Made by a program: the position numbers and the translations under genes. The notes under the pieces were generated by a model. The model made no database searches. It had not been told where the DNA came from and saw only the letters and a program-made list of their open reading frames with translations. 64,000 nucleotides of DNA from Plasmopara viticola (lineage: Eukaryota; Oomycota; Peronosporomycetes; Peronosporales; Peronosporaceae). This document shows positions 32,801 through 45,468 of this stretch, in pieces. The DNA lies in assembly GCA_001695595.3 (NCBI GenBank), contig MBPM02000026.1, positions 620,001 through 684,000 on the forward strand, given 5' to 3'. How positions within the stretch are numbered: the first letter of the stretch is position 1; the number at the start of each line of letters is the position of its first letter.

Positions 32801-35800
32801 CAAAGCCGAAAAATAATGTTGCCTCTTAACACAAATGCCAAGCGAAAAATAGCCCTCGGAAAGTCTTCACGGTGCGTAAAGCTGGTGTTGACGCTGTAAT
32901 TTCATTGTCTGGGTACTGCTTAGAGCCGCTGCAAAGATTTTTAGCAAGACTTTGAAAACGGTAAGTTGCGTCAGTGCACGGAAGTGGGCGAGCGTCATAG
33001 CTTCAATTACACTGCATTAAGGAGTTCAGCAACCCAAAAAAATGCACTGAGTGCTGTCGTTGTGACTCTGCTTTTCTTTTTCTTTCTTCGACTTCATAAA
33101 CAAAAGCACCTCAATGCCTTGAAATCTTAGGACATTCTTGTCTTCGGATGAGGTCATCGCATGACCAGTTAGTCAAGCAAGTAATTTAACATCTTTGGGA
33201 CGATCTTTCGGACGACAATTTTTTTCACAGCGTTTGCGCTATCGAAAGGCTTCGTTTCATCCTGGCGGTTAAAAACCATTCTAGCGTTTGATAGAGCATT
33301 GGCCTTTTCAAGTCCAAAGGCAGACGCGTCTGTAGGTAAACGAGGGAAGTAGAACAATGAGAGCAAGTTCTCCGGCGCAATGAGAGAAAATGCTGTTTCT
33401 GATAAACGTTTATGATCACTTTTAAACTTAGGAGCTCTATGATGGGCGAATTGTAAAAAAGTGCCTTGAGTGGTGCGCGTGCGAATAGGCTGTGCTCAGG
33501 CGCAATCATTGTTATTGCTGCAGCTATTGAAGGAGGAATGATTTCTTGCGTAGAGGCCTCTTTAGACGCTAGTCGAAGCAACCTTAATGGAAGCCGGTCT
33601 GTTGATTTTTGACTGCTTCGGACAACTTGCCCCTTTTTGACTGCCAATATGGTCATAGTCAAGTTTAAAGCTAAGTATGATTGCACAGTATTAGACATCC
33701 TAATCAGAAGGAAGCGAAGCCTACTAGTGGATACAGCAACATTTTTGACGTTGGATATTTTTGATAATGTGAAGACCCCGAGCACCAGCATCATTTCTTG
33801 CTTGTTCAAAATTATGTCAACCATCATCGTTTATACAGGATTATAACAGTTTCATTTGATTTACTTCCCGAACTTGATTTCCATTGCGAGCAACGTGTAA
33901 ACTATCTAACATCTCACTTTTGTCCTTCACTGTTTATTTAACGTCCTAGCTTCTTCACAATAATAAAGTCCTTCTTGGCAGCGAAAGTCTTATATTGCGA
34001 CTTGTAAAGAAGCTTTAACTCACAGATTGTCGATCATATTGATACGTTTTGAATTTTAGTCCCGCATCTACGAAAAAGAGATACAATTCTTTTGACTATT
34101 AACTCCGATATTTCTTACATTTCAACCTTCGATGTCTACATGAACCCTCACTTTAGCAAAAAACCTGCCTCACTCGCATAAATATTATGCGTTTCGTCGT
34201 AGCACATTAATGAAGCTACTTACTTGAACACGTAGCTGTAGCCAAGACCACTTTTCTTATAAATATATGTATGACAATTCTAATTTCTTTCTTTCACTAA
34301 GCTTTTGTCTTCACCATTTGGACACCAGAAACTCGATTCTTTCTATTTGATTTTGTCGTTGAACAGTCACCTCAGGCGGATTACACTCGATTTCGTTGTG
34401 TATTTGTGTAGTTGCTAGGCTGGAGTGAGCACAGACGATCGAATACAAATTGCTAGTAGATTGTATTTTAATAACAACCCGTAGTACTCTGCAATAGCAA
34501 CATTCACTCTTAATACATAATCTCTACCCCATCAATCTTCTACTCATTTCTTTCATATCCGCGTAATCCGCTCCACCAACATGACCGAAGCGAGCGTATA
34601 TATCTTTCGCTATTACCTGTACAAGTAATTTAACAGCTAGTGAAACCGCTGCATTCGGCCAGTGGACTTTCTTCCATAACGCGATTGGCGCCAAGATAGA
34701 GCCCACATATGCCATCGATTTGAAATTTGCCGCGCTCGTCTCCAAAATTTCGCTGATACCCTCGAGGCACTTTGTCTGCGATCCATTGGGAGCAGGAGAG
34801 CGATTTAGCTGCCAAGGCAGCTCTTAAGGTCATACTATTGTTTCACTAGGCTTTTAGCTCTGAAGAATCGGGTGACCAACATCGCGATATATGCGTCTAA
34901 AGCTCATAAAGCAGCCAAGATCTCTTTCTTTACAGTCCTTTAGCTCCACTCTATTCGCATCGTAGTGGACTCTGTAGACGTTTTGACATGCATATTCCAT
35001 CGTGGGTTTTGTATCGGCGCTCTTGAGACCGCACATTGATCGCGTAGACGTTTACGGTAAGAACGTGACCTAGATTTTAATGTATATCAATTTGATGTTG
35101 TAATCTTCTGTGCCTGAACTGGCATTTAACCTTTCATCTAGATAAATGAATGCGCATATAAGCTTTGCGTAATGCATGAGATGACAACGCATAGACCGAG
35201 TCGTTCTCGATGAATCTACCAAAATTGATTTTCAAACTGTCCGCCGGTACGCGAAGCTTTAAGTGAAGCGCCTTACGCGATAAGCAGACTACCAGATCGA
35301 TGAATGAGTGCTCGAACCGTCCGCCGACACATGGCTCACAAGCTATCCACCTTACGACATCATTGAATATACCTTACATCGCTATTTAACATACTTAGTT
35401 GCGTAAACGCTTTCATTGGACGGTTTTACCTGTTTGCGCAGAGAACTTTCAGGTCCTGGATGCCACCAGAATGTTGTCTATGTTCGATGGCTCATTAACT
35501 ACTAGCTGGAGTGGACATACACAGGTGTTCTATCCTCGAAGATACCTTTTAGTTAAGATCGGTCGACTTATCCAGCATAAGACTTTGAAGATGTTTGTGC
35601 GTAACTTCATGAATACCAGTTGGCAACACAACAATCAACTTTCCTGTGGATGTCCTTCTAGAAAACCTAGCCAAAAAGTTGAGCTTTTCTTTGAAAAGCT
35701 GTTTTTCCGTCATTCTAAGCAAATTATGACTTCTATACTCTTTTTGTTAAAAGAGCCTTAGCAGAAAAACAGATTTAATGACCTAAATCTTTTTACTGAA

Positions 35801-36635
35801 GCATACTATACACTTCGAACGACTAATTATAATGCAAAGGTCGAATTTCATAAAATTGGCTAGTAAACGGTTTTACAGAAAAATCGTATATCTTCCTGCA
35901 AGCCTCAACTGTATGTAAAAAACCGTCACACTTGCTGTGAATGTGATGGGCCCGCGGGGAGTTTATCGACTTATACTCTCTCCAAAGTTTTCGCTTCGAA
36001 AAAGTACGTCTTTCCGCATCTTAAACGCGTTGTTTGCTTTATATAAAGACCGACTGGCTTCTATGGACATGAGGTTGCGGCTGCCTTCAAAGTGTTGATG
36101 CAGGGATGTGCGTAGTAGAAAGCATAACTGGAAGTGGTTACCTCTACGTCCTTAATTTGCTACCCCGCGCTATCTTCAAGCCTTTCATATAACCTCATTG
36201 CGGGCGTCATCATGTCGCGTCGTCTCGGCCGTCATCATGTCGCACAGTCATGTGGTCGTAAGTTTTGCTCGCACAACTTGAATAAAATTTTACTTCATAC
36301 ACTTCATCTTGGGATCGCATCTTTGCAGTTACACCTAGTGCATTGCCACAAGTGGTGCTCGCGAATATCCAAGCCTTTGCTGATCCAATGCCTTAAATAG
36401 CAAATCCGACATCCTATCTTCACAGCACCACGACCAACTAAACCTGGAACGCACGTCTACAAAATTCATTTACGAGGAAAACGTATTGCTTCGATCAAAA
36501 AGACCACAGTTTTGTAATCTACTTGCATCTACATGAGCAAAGTCGACCTTCCTTACAAACCTTGATATACCTATAAGCTCGTATGCCGTCTCGGAGTCTA
36601 AGACAAACTCAGTTTTCATGGTCGAAAGAGAGAAG
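29815..36635. other. Gene-poor region with faint coding-like frames
   Basis: No supported gene. Frames with some coding look are 33225-33827 minus (200 codons), 33169-33366 minus, 31878-32279 minus (133 codons), 35399-35761 plus (120 codons), and a pair at 34524-34833 / 34854-35036 minus (FKSMAYVGSILAPIALWKKV and EYACQNVYRVHYDANRVELK). None has a motif I recognise. The pattern of adjacent short frames in different phases suggests decayed genes or elements. A G9 run lies near 31527. Confidence 0.4.
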
Positions 36636-37182
36636 CTAGCTTGTTGTAGGACTGCTTAACTTACGGGTGCTCCACTTAGCAATCTTGTTTCTCTTTCCGG
36701 CAGTAGAGTCGGCATCTCTACTTGACTTGAGCGTCACTGGCATGTTGTGCGCGGTGCTAGCGCGCATTTGAAGGTGAATCACTTTCTTGCCATTGAGATG
36801 GCGCGCAATTCGGTTGTCAGCCTCCGGTCTCGTACCGTGGCGAATGTGTTTTTTGCGCTGTTTTGTGAACCGCAGCGCAATGTCTGGATGTGTACATCGT
36901 GCTACCGTATAACAGACTACCAGCAAGACACTGAAACAAACGGGTTTTTGCCGTGGTGAATCCGACTTTTTTTGAAAATCACTTCTTGTCGCGATTTTAT
37001 CGATAGCAGCTATTCTCGATACACATTCGTGTTGGTTTTGTCGCTGCCATGCCGAACTCACACAACAGCTCTCCGATGACCACCTCGTGACCAAGAGCAT
37101 ACATTTGCACTTCTAGTGTCATTATCCTTCTACAAAGAAACTTTGGCTCTAGTCCAAAGCTCTTGACTAAACGTAATGACAT
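36636..37182 (-). pseudogene. Ty1/copia reverse transcriptase fragment
   Basis: On the minus strand, two overlapping frames (36997-37182 and 36636-37100) read as the end of a copia RT and its link to RNase H: LLCEFGMAATKPTR, then CTHPDIALRFTKQRKKH (usual TRPDIA motif), RIARHLNGKKVIHLQM and SSRDADSTAGKR (start of RNase H). Frame changes between the pieces, a damaged TRPDIA motif and lack of the rest of pol show it is an old fragment. No LTRs were identified nearby. Confidence 0.75.
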
Positions 37183-40100
37183 CGTAACGAATTATCGACC
37201 GACTGACAAGGAGATTCTTAACAATGAACCCAAATACTTTTTACCGTACGGATACACATCGTTGTGTCACTGCTTAAATCCTGCTTATGGGAGGTGTGTG
37301 TTTTTTTTATTAGCTTCACAGTCGTTTGTCTGCTTCAGACCAAAAAAGACTCTTTATAAGCTCGAGTAAAAATTCATTCATAATGTCGCACCAATTGTCT
37401 TACGATGATCCTAGCGCTAGACACATATAGGAGAACCTTGAGATGCTCATTGTTTTCACCTGATTGACTTTAAATGAGGTAACAACTTTTTGATCGTTCT
37501 TTTGATATGACGTGTTTAGTACAATGACCGCGTTATATTGTTTTAATTTTTGAGGACAAGTGATTGGTAAATTTGGTTGCAGAAAGGCTTAACAGATTGG
37601 AAGCTTTGATCGATAAGAGGAATGTTATCAAGGAATTTAATCCAGACCTGGTAACTACAGTGACAACCTTTTTTAGTCCTTTGTCAAAAATAGGAGGTGG
37701 TGATCATAGTGCTGGTTCGACTTATATGTCTAAGACTCGAATGTTAGTTTTCTGTGAAGACTAGATTTTACCGTTGGTTCACCACTTAATTGCGCTGGTC
37801 GATCATATTGGGCGCTTTTATTGGTTTGGTCAAATTCATACATGGAGTAATTTTTTAAGCTGCTTGAAGCTATTTCAGTTGAAGTGATGTCAATGTTTTC
37901 AACGACGTCGGATTGGTGTACTCTATGGTACTTCAATCAGCTAAAATTTAATAGAAAGGCAACTTGAAACTGCAAGCTGCAACTAAGCAGCCCATTTTGC
38001 ATACCCTGCTCCGATGGACATTCACGAAATTAAGATCTGGGTCTCTGACATTAACGCTACGAATTATTCGGTCATGCTGCCAAATACATCAACATTTAGC
38101 GATGTGATGCATATTGTCTACGACTCGTTGGTCCTAACAGTGAACAAATGTGCTTTTCCGTCTTGCCAATTCTAAGACTCATATATTTGAACAAAGCAGA
38201 CTACTTTACGAACATTCAGTCTAAATAAAATTTAAGGTGCGTGGATTATAAGCTAAATGCAGCGCTTGCGGTACTCTAACGAGTCTTTCGTGTAAATGTC
38301 TGGATATCACGAAAAATTGTCTCATCTTGGAGTGCATAAATTGATCTGGTTCAGAGTAGGTAAATGCTTCATCAAAAAAATTTAATCTCGTGTTTCCATC
38401 GCTAACCTGCTGATACCCTAAGATTGGATATTGATTGCGCCAGAGACTGCGTTTTCTTTCATTTGCTAAATTCCTGCATGTTGCTTGCCTCATTCACATC
38501 GTTTTTGTTCATTGTTATTTTTATCGTGTTCAGAGCAACAAATTCTCACAAAACATATTTATTCGATCTTTGTATTTACCTACACATGTTGCTTTCTGAT
38601 TTTTTTCTATGAGCTACGCAATGCGATGCGAGAGCAGAAGAATGTCCACCTGGTGGATGTGTTCGAGGACTACTGACACGACTCAGATGCTTATGTCACT
38701 TTAGCAACAGATCAAGGCTGTCATACATCCTCCATTGTTGAGGCAATTTTATATTTTTTTGTCCGACATTGTATGCGCACGACAGGAAGCAACAAACGAT
38801 TTACCTAGGTTTGAGAGAGTTGCAGAACGAGTATAAGATTTTCTCCGTTTCTGCAATGACACGACGTTTTTTGCACCACATCTCTTATAGATCGACGAGC
38901 ACAACAACGAAAACTACTGAAATCGTGATACATACGCACCACCTAGTTTTAGAATTTTAGCATGGCTTGTGCAGCTCGTCCAGTAGTCTTAGAGTTTTAA
39001 CCATCTCGCCTCTAAATTTGTTATTGCTAATCAAATTCCTCACATGCTTTACTTCACAAGACGTCTTCTTAAGACATTCTTTGTGATGTTGAAATCGACA
39101 TAGTCAGAAAAAATTCCGCTTTGCATTTCGTGCTCGCAGCTAATTGAAGTCATTGGAGTGTTACAAGTATGCTATTGAGGCTTTACCAATACACTCAAAG
39201 CACCACACAGAGTGGACCAAGACCAAATGTAGACGTAAGTGATAATTAACGTTCATCTTGCGAAAGGCATCTGTGGCTGCCTTGTGGTCTTAATTGATTG
39301 TCAATTTCCACGGAAGAGCTGACAGTACTCCGGCAAAGAATCGGAAGTCGCTAGCGATGGTCATGACCAACTTCAGCTTTTAAAATACCTGCACCTCTTC
39401 ATTGTTAGGTAAGAATCTGACACAATGTGATCTTAGTCGTGCAAGGGGATGCGATGTCTAATTAAATCTTTTGTCAATCAGCTGATACTCGAAGAAGTTG
39501 CACTCACTTGAACACATAACACAGACACGATTCATCGAGAGCGCAAAGAATCTCATCATGCAGATATTCAGCATCCGCAATGATTAGATCAGCTCGAGGC
39601 TTTACATGCTCGTCCGGCGATAATTTTTCCATATAGAACAGTGTTAAAAGCTGTTTTAGCAATATTAACATATCGTGATCAATCGTTTGGTTCGTAAAGT
39701 ATACGTCCGCGCACGAGTAACAGATAGTCCTTCGGTTCTTCGCACGAGCCTAGGCGGATATTTACAATAGGCAAAGCTTAGCTGTTTCTGGCGAGGTGTA
39801 AGCTTAAGCTTTTGCTGGGCTTGCGACTTAACATGAATGCTTAGGTCGTGATGCAAATTAAATTTCGGAACAAGCGAGTTGCATAATGAGTTTTGTGAAT
39901 GTGACATCTTTTATGTCCTAATGACGCAATCAATCAAACAAGATCGACACTGCATGATTCTGACCACCGCCTACATGCCGGGTACCATGTGCCTCTGATA
40001 GCAAGTCGTTTATAAGCCAACAGCCAGTGCCAGTAACAATTTCTGACTACTTAGCACACAAAAGCCACAGCACTCGCCACTCTTCCAACGTCTTTGCTTG

Positions 40101-41353
40101 CATTTCTAATGCATATTACCTTCTCTATAAGCGTCAGATTTTCATTCTATCAAGAACGATTAAAGTGTTTGAGCATAGAAAGCGACTTAAGAACAGGTAT
40201 GCCAGAATTCTCGGAAGGTATCTATTGTATTCATTGGTCCATTAGGTGTACATACGAGTATGAATTACTTGGTGTAAAGACTTCAAAATTTACCAACATT
40301 AAATGTTATCTTTTACTGGTTCCGTTGGCGACAACGTGTATATTCATCTATCAATTAAGCATCGACCATATAGATTGCGTACTCCGGTACTTCGATTTCG
40401 TGTTCGCCCGGTCGATACTACTTTTCTGTGTTTGACCAGGGCCAACATGCGGCACTGCAGAGTAGCGAAATGCAAGCAACAGTGTATGAACTTCGAAAGG
40501 AGAGCGAGCACGTGCTTGACGTACTTTACCAACAAGGCGATGACGTCTACCCGGAAGTCGGACAGAACAAGGCCACTATACTGGTCATGAAATTGCGCTT
40601 TGGTATTAAGTTCAGGACGGCAATGCTGGTGATAGACGACCAGATGCCGACAACCTTAATGGACTAAGAATAGCATTATGCGGATGAACGTCAGAATATG
40701 TAAGAGCCATGAGACGGCGCTTGGATCCTAATTGTCGAACGAGAGAAGGAAACGATCGTCTTGTGGTTGGCTTTAAGGACGAAGTCATCGCTAGTGGAGT
40801 CTTTACGGCACCAAATCTCTTGGTAACGTCCGCGAGACGTAGAAGGCCATTGTCAATATGGCGGCCGCCTCCAGCGGCTGCTCACGCAGACTCACGCACT
40901 ACCTTTTAAGGGTAATTCGCGTAAATTGGTGGGAACTAGAACTTTGCGTTTTTTGGTAGATATTGGATGCTGAAAGATCAATTAGGCGCTGACTATCAAA
41001 TTGTTGCTAGCAAAAATGTTGGCCATCGTGTCGACAGCAGAGCACGAAAGTCGTTTAGTAACACTAAAAAACATTTGACAGCTACAGTGTGTGAAATTAA
41101 CAAAAGTATCAAGTTAAAGCCAAATTCACGTATTATGGACGGTTCGAATGTGTATGCTTCCAACACTTCTAGTGCTGTTGGCACGATGCAGTGGACCCAT
41201 TAGCGACGGAGTCAATTGAGCGAGCGAAAACAGAATATTGTTGCTACAGAGCTATTAATTGTGTATGTACTAAACATTATTTTCTCTGTACATTTTTGGA
41301 AACAGAAAAATATTAATTGGTTAAATACAATATCGTTGAATACGCTTGATCGA
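37183..41353. other. Gene-poor region upstream of the PH gene block
   Basis: No supported gene. The most coding-like pieces are 38221-38493 minus (90 codons; NTRLNFFDEAFTYSEPDQF, ending LNFI), 37564-37764 plus (VAERLNRLEALIDKRN), and adjacent plus frames at 40428-40667, 40709-40909 and 40967-41203. The 40.4-40.9 kb stretch has more GC-rich, coding-type codons than its surroundings and may be a decayed gag or host gene; I recognise no family. The last part, up to ATG 41354, should contain the promoter of the large PH gene. Confidence 0.4.
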
Positions 41354-44300
41354 ATGCGTACGAGTGTTCCAGACTATAGTGGTTGGGGCGCTAAAAAAGG
41401 TAGTAAGGTGCGCACGTGGAAGAATCGCTATTTTGTTCTGCGAGGGCGTGAATTGGTCTACTACTCTGGAGCTAAGAGCGACGATAGCGGCGCCGGACTG
41501 GGTGAAAAGGGGCGTCTTAAAGTGCTCAATGTGGACTATACACCTAATTTGAAAAATGGACTGTTGATTCATGGTGAAGGCAAAGACCTCAAGATGACTA
41601 CAGCCAATGCACATGAGTGTCGTTTGCTATATCGGAAGATTAAAACAGCGATTGGAGAGCAAGAAGCGAGTTTTAAGCTGTCAACACTACCGACTCACGA
41701 TCGATTGACCAAGAAAGCTGTCGATAGAGAAGGTTGGTTGCTTTGGAAGGATCGTCAATCACAAGCGTGGGAGGATCGCTATATTACGCTCTCTGGCAAT
41801 CAACTTGAGCTTAGAACAGATCTAAACGCGGCACCAATCGATTCGTTGGCGTTGATAAGAGTCGAAAAAGATGACACGAATCCGCTGTCATTGCGACTCG
41901 TTGCTGATAACCTTAAAGTGGCTTATGTGACAGCAGAGACACGAGAAGAGATTAAACGCTGGGATGGTTTTCTCGCAGCTGCTATTGGACAGCCAGCGAT
42001 ACTGCAAAAAAAAATAAAGAAGCAAGAGTCCGTAGTGGATACAGAACTGATTGCTCAAAAGTATACGACGGTGGAATGTGAGGGTTGGCTTGAAATCCTC
42101 ACAAAGAAAAATAAAATATGGAAAAAACGATATCTCTCGCTGGTAAATGGAATGTTAGAGACTCGTAAGGGACCGATGGAGCAATCATCAGCAGTCCTTC
42201 TTGTGATCGATGTTCGATATAGTCATGTCTACTTGGATGCCTTGGAAATCCAAGTCACCCGTGTCAGTGCCCACAGTGACGAGGATAATATCTACGTTAG
42301 AGCAGAAACTGCTCGTGATTTAGAGCAGTGGACGAATGCACTTTGTGACGCAATTGGAAAACCACGAGTGGAACCGACTGACCTTGATTCAGAGCCATCT
42401 TCTCCGTTAAGCAACCGATCGTTTGAGGATCGGCAAAGCAAGCCCCAATTGCCGCCAATTCCAACAAACATGCTCAGTCAGGACGATCGGGAGTCGCTGA
42501 GCTGCAGCTCTGCATCACCTACTGTGAAGGCTAATTGCTCTTCTGACAAACAAGTTGGAATGTTCGCGTCGGGGCATCACAGGAAGCGAGGCTGGTTGTA
42601 CGAACGAGACGATGTCAAATCGTCTTGGAAGTTGCGCTCTTTTGTTCTCAAAGGCAGTACGCTCTATCACAATAATCATGACAATGGAGTGTCCGAAAAG
42701 CTTGGTACTATCCTCAATGTGAGCTTTAGCGAAGATTCAAGTGGACACCTGTGTGTAAACTTTATAGACGGTGGCAGTTTAAGTGTCAACGGTGAAACAA
42801 AAGCTGACACCGATGCGTGGTATATTGCTTTATGTGAGGCTTCTAGGAGCTCTGTGGAAAAACGGCCGAGGACTTTGAAGTCAAACCAAGATGACAATAG
42901 AGTGGACCAATCTCACGACGGTGGATTCCGAGGATATTTGCTGAAAAAAGGGCAATACTTTAAGACTTGGAAACGGCGCTATTTTGTGCTTGAAAGCAGT
43001 CGCCTTGTTTACAGTGCGAGTAGTGGCAGTGAAGTGCTGGGTTCTGGTATCGTGTTTGATGTCGACGTGGGAGACATTCGCCCGTTTTGCCTCAATATTC
43101 GGTTTCAAAATGGACGTCTACTTCACGTCGTGGCTCCAACTGAAGAAGCTTTTTCGAGATGGTTGTACGAGCTGCAAAAAGCGTCTGATCTGGTTGAGTC
43201 GGTTCTTGCTCAGAGTGACGGAAACGTGTTGTTTGATGAAGAATTTGACGCTGACGTTAATGAGAATGAAAATGACGCGACTTTGGACTTTACCCCAGAA
43301 GATCTTGCTGAGTACGACGTGACTTTGCGGGATGGTGAAGGGACTTCTTTGTGGTATGCAGCTATGCAGAGTAAGCCCGAGCATGATGCGCAAAGCTCAT
43401 TCATTTCCGATCGAAGCGGATCAGGATTGGATCTAACTGACCAAGATTCTGCCAATGATGCCCGGTGTATGCGTAAAATGTCCTCAATCTCGGCAAATGA
43501 GTCTCAGCGGTGTACCGGGTGGCTGAAGAAAGAAGGCAAAAATGTCAAAAACTGGAAGAAGCGGTACTTTACTCTTCACGGCTCCAAGTTGAGCTACTAC
43601 AGGAGTGAAACGGGAACTTTGTTGCGCTCTGTCACCGTTGCAAACGTCTCGGCACATCCGTCGATAAGTCTAGGTTTAATCGTGTCTACAGCAAGTAACA
43701 GAAACTTAATCATCCAAGGTGAATCAAAAGATGAATTTAACAAATGGCTCGGTGCGATTCAAGCAGCCGTGGAAGAAGGAAGAAAGAAACAGTCGATTGA
43801 CGTAGAGACACCAACGATGCATATGATCATGGACCGTCGATCGAGTGACGACTTAAAACCTTTTAATGGCCACAGCGGTTGGCTACAGAAAGAAGGTCGG
43901 CGATTCAAGACGTGGAAAAAGCGCTACTTTACTTTAAAAAACAAGGCTTTAATCTATTATCGTGAAATCGGAGGTGTGGTACGCGGTCATGGCTTGGTGT
44001 GGGATGTATATGAAGATGACACTAAGCCATTTACGCTTGTGATCAAGTTCCAAAGTGGCAAGACGATGCGTGTGACAGCTGCAAACGAAGTGGAAATGAA
44101 CGCATGGTATCAAGCTTTGTCACATGGCCGAGCGTCCAGCAGTGCAAGAACTGCTGTTTCGGATAGTAGCGATGATGTCGTCGACTTGGATGTTGAAAAA
44201 GACAACCAAGAGCGTGAAGCTCGTATAAGTCGATTTAATGCGCAAGATTATATCGACGATACTATTTCGAACGATACGTTCATGCGGCTTTGCGAAAACG

Positions 44301-44545
44301 ACGGGAAGGGAACAATGTTAAATTCTCGTGCCGGTAGGTTGACCGCGTTTCGCTCGTTTCAAGGGGAACTCATGTTTAACGACGAAGACGAAATGGAAGA
44401 CTTCGGACTTGGCACCAATGGTACCGATTTTTATCGCAAGCTTTTGGCTGAAGACGCACAATTTCAGCACAAACGTTTGAAAGAAAAGGGAGCAAAAAAT
44501 GAAGCGCTGATTCCTCAATGCGCTCCTTGTTGCGCTATTATGTAG
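41354..44545 (+). CDS. Large protein with seven PH domains and a C-terminal CaaX box
   Basis: 1063 residues, single exon. The frame is open back to a TTG at 41216, but ATG 41354 lies eight residues before the first domain and is preferred. PH repeats, roughly: 9-102, 125-212, 242-336, 410-499, 525-612, 719-807 and 840-926, each opening with a Gly-Trp/Tyr-Leu type strand and closing with a Trp helix. Numbers 1, 5, 6 and 7 keep the basic KxWKxRYF signature of phosphoinositide-binding PH domains (KKGQYFKTWKRRYFVL, KKEGKNVKNWKKRYFTL, QKEGRRFKTWKKRYFTL). Number 2 (QSQAWEDRYITL) has lost the charge and may bind protein instead. Acidic Ser-rich linkers separate groups. The protein ends CAPCCAIM: a CaaX box with Met (typical of farnesylation) plus extra Cys residues that could be palmitoylated. 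A membrane scaffold is likely; the specific role is unknown. Confidence 0.92.
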   Translation: MRTSVPDYSGWGAKKGSKVRTWKNRYFVLRGRELVYYSGAKSDDSGAGLGEKGRLKVLNVDYTPNLKNGLLIHGEGKDLKMTTANAHECRLLYRKIKTAIGEQEASFKLSTLPTHDRLTKKAVDREGWLLWKDRQSQAWEDRYITLSGNQLELRTDLNAAPIDSLALIRVEKDDTNPLSLRLVADNLKVAYVTAETREEIKRWDGFLAAAIGQPAILQKKIKKQESVVDTELIAQKYTTVECEGWLEILTKKNKIWKKRYLSLVNGMLETRKGPMEQSSAVLLVIDVRYSHVYLDALEIQVTRVSAHSDEDNIYVRAETARDLEQWTNALCDAIGKPRVEPTDLDSEPSSPLSNRSFEDRQSKPQLPPIPTNMLSQDDRESLSCSSASPTVKANCSSDKQVGMFASGHHRKRGWLYERDDVKSSWKLRSFVLKGSTLYHNNHDNGVSEKLGTILNVSFSEDSSGHLCVNFIDGGSLSVNGETKADTDAWYIALCEASRSSVEKRPRTLKSNQDDNRVDQSHDGGFRGYLLKKGQYFKTWKRRYFVLESSRLVYSASSGSEVLGSGIVFDVDVGDIRPFCLNIRFQNGRLLHVVAPTEEAFSRWLYELQKASDLVESVLAQSDGNVLFDEEFDADVNENENDATLDFTPEDLAEYDVTLRDGEGTSLWYAAMQSKPEHDAQSSFISDRSGSGLDLTDQDSANDARCMRKMSSISANESQRCTGWLKKEGKNVKNWKKRYFTLHGSKLSYYRSETGTLLRSVTVANVSAHPSISLGLIVSTASNRNLIIQGESKDEFNKWLGAIQAAVEEGRKKQSIDVETPTMHMIMDRRSSDDLKPFNGHSGWLQKEGRRFKTWKKRYFTLKNKALIYYREIGGVVRGHGLVWDVYEDDTKPFTLVIKFQSGKTMRVTAANEVEMNAWYQALSHGRASSSARTAVSDSSDDVVDLDVEKDNQEREARISRFNAQDYIDDTISNDTFMRLCENDGKGTMLNSRAGRLTAFRSFQGELMFNDEDEMEDFGLGTNGTDFYRKLLAEDAQFQHKRLKEKGAKNEALIPQCAPCCAIM

Positions 44546-44724
44546 GGAAACGATGAGCTTCAGATCCTTGTGATTTTGTACAGAAAGGTTTATATTTTTA
44601 TCCGTTATGTCGAAAAGGTGTTCAAACAGATACTGTTGTACATTTAAATCGTCTTGCCTTCAGAACGATATCTAGAGCCCCTGAAAAGTCTTAAATTACG
44701 GGTTGTGTATATTAAAGCTGCATA

Positions 44725-45303
44725 ATGGACAAGAACTTGGACTCCTGCAGCTACCGAGCGCACTGCATGTTGCTGGGCGAGGAGTTTGAGGTTCGACTGT
44801 TTGAAGTGGATGATGTTGGCCTTCTTGCAGTGGTCGGTTCCATATCACAGGAGCACAGCCCATCCCAGAAGTTGTCGCGAGTATTTTCGAAAGCTGAGTT
44901 GGAAAAGGCAGGTGTTGCTTCAACTTTAGAGGGTTATGTGATGCTCGTGGACTCTCTGGATCTCGTTGAAGATGCATTCTTTACCAGCAAGGACGCGAGG
45001 GATTCAGGACATCACGTGCTCGCAGCATACCAGCTGTCATCGACACTCCCTGGCATCAAGATTCCGCGGCCAATTGTCTCACACCAAGCAGCTTTATCGT
45101 ACTTTGCACGAGCTCCCGTGGGATTGAGTACATGGAACAAAAGCCAAGAACCAGAAGAGGACAACTTGTTGGTGAATTTAGTAGTAAAGGGTTTGACTGA
45201 GTTGTGTCGAGAGAAACCGTCTGGCGTGGAAGCCGTCAAGTGGCTCGGAAATTGGTTTCTTGACCACAATCCAGCGCAACCAAAGATGGAAGCAGACGAT
45301 TGA
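44725..45303 (+). CDS. Dpy-30-motif protein
   Basis: 192 residues, one exon, 179 bp after the PH protein stop. Residues ~149-184 (LVVKGLTELCREKPSGVEAVKWLGNWFLDHNPAQP) match the Dpy-30 dimerisation motif, a two-helix hook that in other proteins docks amphipathic helices in COMPASS histone methyltransferase complexes or in ciliary radial spokes. The N-terminal ~145 residues are not a domain I recognise; they are compact and without low complexity, signal peptide or membrane helix. Classical Dpy-30 is ~100 residues, so this is a fusion of that motif to a larger module, as in several flagellar proteins. Its neighbour is a dynein light chain, which fits a microtubule or axoneme role but does not prove it. 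Confidence 0.8.
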   Translation: MDKNLDSCSYRAHCMLLGEEFEVRLFEVDDVGLLAVVGSISQEHSPSQKLSRVFSKAELEKAGVASTLEGYVMLVDSLDLVEDAFFTSKDARDSGHHVLAAYQLSSTLPGIKIPRPIVSHQAALSYFARAPVGLSTWNKSQEPEEDNLLVNLVVKGLTELCREKPSGVEAVKWLGNWFLDHNPAQPKMEADD

Positions 45304-45468
45304 CTGCAAGCTATCGATAAGCCCGCAGTAGAGCTTTAGGATATTTTAATTAGTTTGAAATACCTGCTCCATGCTTTCTAAAATCTTTGGCGCGTTTAAT
45401 GAACCGTCGCGCCTTCGGGATCGCGCCTTCTTTACAGAACAAAAAAATTATAATTAATCTTTAAATCT

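Noticed and set aside
33225..33827. RXLR-type effector in a 200-codon frame containing RLLRL
   Set aside because: No signal peptide, no proper RXLR-EER spacing, and the frame overlaps another equally plausible one.
36200..36245. CGTCATCATGTCGC repeated twice
   Set aside because: Two short copies only; too little to call a repeat family or regulatory element.
41216..41353. 46-codon N-terminal extension of the seven-PH protein from a TTG
   Set aside because: It has no ATG, is hydrophobic and AT-rich unlike the protein, and the PH domain begins right after ATG 41354.
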